A stretch of DNA of 64,000 bases from Erythrophleum ivorense (lineage: Eukaryota > Streptophyta > Magnoliopsida > Fabales > Fabaceae): NCBI GenBank assembly GCA_026724425.1, contig JAIUCV010000008.1, positions 28,438,477 through 28,502,476 on the forward strand. Direction: 5' to 3'. This document shows positions 62,834 to 64,000 of this stretch, piece after piece. The translations under genes and the position numbers were made by a program. The notes beneath the pieces are model-generated. The model made no database searches and was not told the origin of the DNA. It worked only from the letters and a program-made list of their open reading frames with translations. Position 1 is the stretch's first letter. The number at the start of each line of letters is the position of its first letter.

Positions 62834-64000
62834 TGTAATATCCAATTCTTTGGAAATGAGAGAAAATGCGAGAAACGTAACATACGGTTTCTCTATAAAT
62901 GCACCAAACTCATTGGATACAAAAGAAAGTCCCCTAGATAAAGTGATTTGAGGTCCAATAAAATTAGAATAATATTTTAGACCTTAAATAATGATGAGTC
63001 CAGGCTAGAGGTACCTTGAAACAGAGGCTAAAATGGCCAAACAAAATTTTACAAAAAGGCAACGAAACATAATAACATTTTTAGAATTTCGAGCAAATTT
63101 TAGATTACTCATAGGAGGAATTTTTAAATGAAATTTTAGAGTTCTCTGGGGTTCTCAAAGGCCCTGAAAACCATGGAAAGCCTCGGGACAATTAAAGCCC
63201 CTCCGCAGACATTTTCTAATGGCAATGAGCCCAAACTTTTACTAATTCATTCGAAAAGGTTTTAACTCCAAATTAAGTGATTTCAAAGGCATTTTATAAA
63301 ATTGGGAACCTAAATATTATGATGCAAAATATGGTTCTCAAAAAGGAGCCAAAACGAAGATAAAACAAAAATGCTGCAAAGAAGGGCAAAATTGAAATTT
63401 TTAAGAATGTGGAAGCTTCTTGAACACTCTTTAAGTTTCATGTTTCTTCTCCTCATTATTTGCACAACTTGTTCTGCCTAAAAACGAAAAAAATACCAGC
63501 TCTCTTAGGTGCACCAAGGAGGAGAAAAAGTAAGAAAAAGGTAAGGAATTTCATAGATTTTCATGCTCCTTCTTCTTCTAAACTTGTTCCTCTCCTCTCA
63601 AGCTTCCTTTCCATGGTTTTAATGAAGCTTTGGTGCTGTTTTTAGGGGCAAAACAAAGAGAGGAATTTCGTGTTTGAGGAAAGGAAGCCAATCAAGTGAA
63701 GAACAAGTAAGAAAAAAAAAAAGAAAACTAAGTAAAATCTCACTTTTATGGTAGCTTCTTCCTCCCCCTCTCTCTTGCAGGTTCGACCACCTTAGGGAAG
63801 TCTAAGAGGGCTTGGATTTTGGCCAGAACCAAGTGTGAATCCTAAGAAATTAGGTGTGGAGAATGAGAATATGCAAAGAAAATTAAGAAAGAACCATTAG
63901 TTTTCAAGATAGTAAAGTTAGAGTTTCAAGTGCCCCACCAAAAATCAAATTTAATGCAATTGTTCCTAGGCCTAAATGAGTGTTTGAATGAGCTCTTGAG
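62834..64000 (+). mobile_element. Family B LTR (B7), plus, running off the window
   Basis: It starts TGTAATATCCAATTC and follows the reverse complement of 56058 downward for more than 1 kb (CATTGGATACAAAAG, GTCCCCTAGATA, GGTTCTCAAAAAGGAGC). It inserted into the minus-strand 5' LTR after CTATG (62829-62833). Whether it is solo or full-length lies outside the window. The frame at 63460-63645 is not a gene. Confidence 0.88.

Noticed and set aside
1..64000. CRISPR arrays, bacterial operons, rRNA, or an organellar insertion
   Set aside because: No direct repeats with regular spacers, no long prokaryote-like frames and no recognisable rRNA or plastid/mitochondrial genes.

Overview
This is plant nuclear DNA from a gene-poor, AT-rich region, most likely of a flowering plant. 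The evidence is one host gene of the major-latex-protein/Bet v 1 family, with its introns intact enough to read, set among Ty1/copia and Ty3/gypsy retrotransposon remains. Nothing bacterial, organellar or viral was seen, and I see no rRNA, tRNA or CRISPR array. I do not try to name the species.

The only host gene I can support is on the minus strand at 17259-24376. Exon 1 is at 24237-24376 and exon 2 at 17259-17527. The splice sites fit in phase, but exon 1 carries a 1-base frameshift in a run of six A. A Ty1/copia element of 6256 bp (17798-24053, TSD ATAAT) sits in the intron in the opposite orientation. A TATA box lies 65-74 bp upstream of the ATG. The copia element has both LTRs, PBS and PPT, but its coding part is dead: gag runs straight into the pre-integrase domain and catalytic Asp residues are Asn.

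Most of the rest is two groups of very long gypsy (chromovirus-like) LTRs. I call them family A (2.4-3.0 kb, sense start TGTAACA) and family B (3.6-3.8 kb, sense start TGTAAC/TGTAAT). Their sense orientation is fixed by pol remnants: a family A LTR follows a plus-strand pol fragment (11310-15907), and family B LTRs flank a minus-strand internal region with PBS and PPT (about 53994-62833). Solo LTRs with recognisable target-site duplications are 3896-7512 (B), 29329-32332 (A), 33150-36939 (B), 40559-43463 (A) and 44372-48195 (B). Another, 25290-28881 (B), has no TSD I can see.

Layout: 1-9330 is decayed gypsy material with nested B LTRs; 9331-15907 a gypsy remnant with its 3' LTR; 15908-25289 the genic island with the copia insertion; 25290-50658 a row of solo LTRs separated by short unremarkable spacers; 50659-64000 nested and partly inverted LTRs around a 9-kb family B element, into whose 5' LTR another B LTR has inserted and runs off the window.

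The most notable structure is inside the LTRs: family B carries an array of about 40-bp units and a second array of about 190-bp units, and family A carries a GC-rich array. I found no evidence for a new biological system; the short open frames are not supported as genes.
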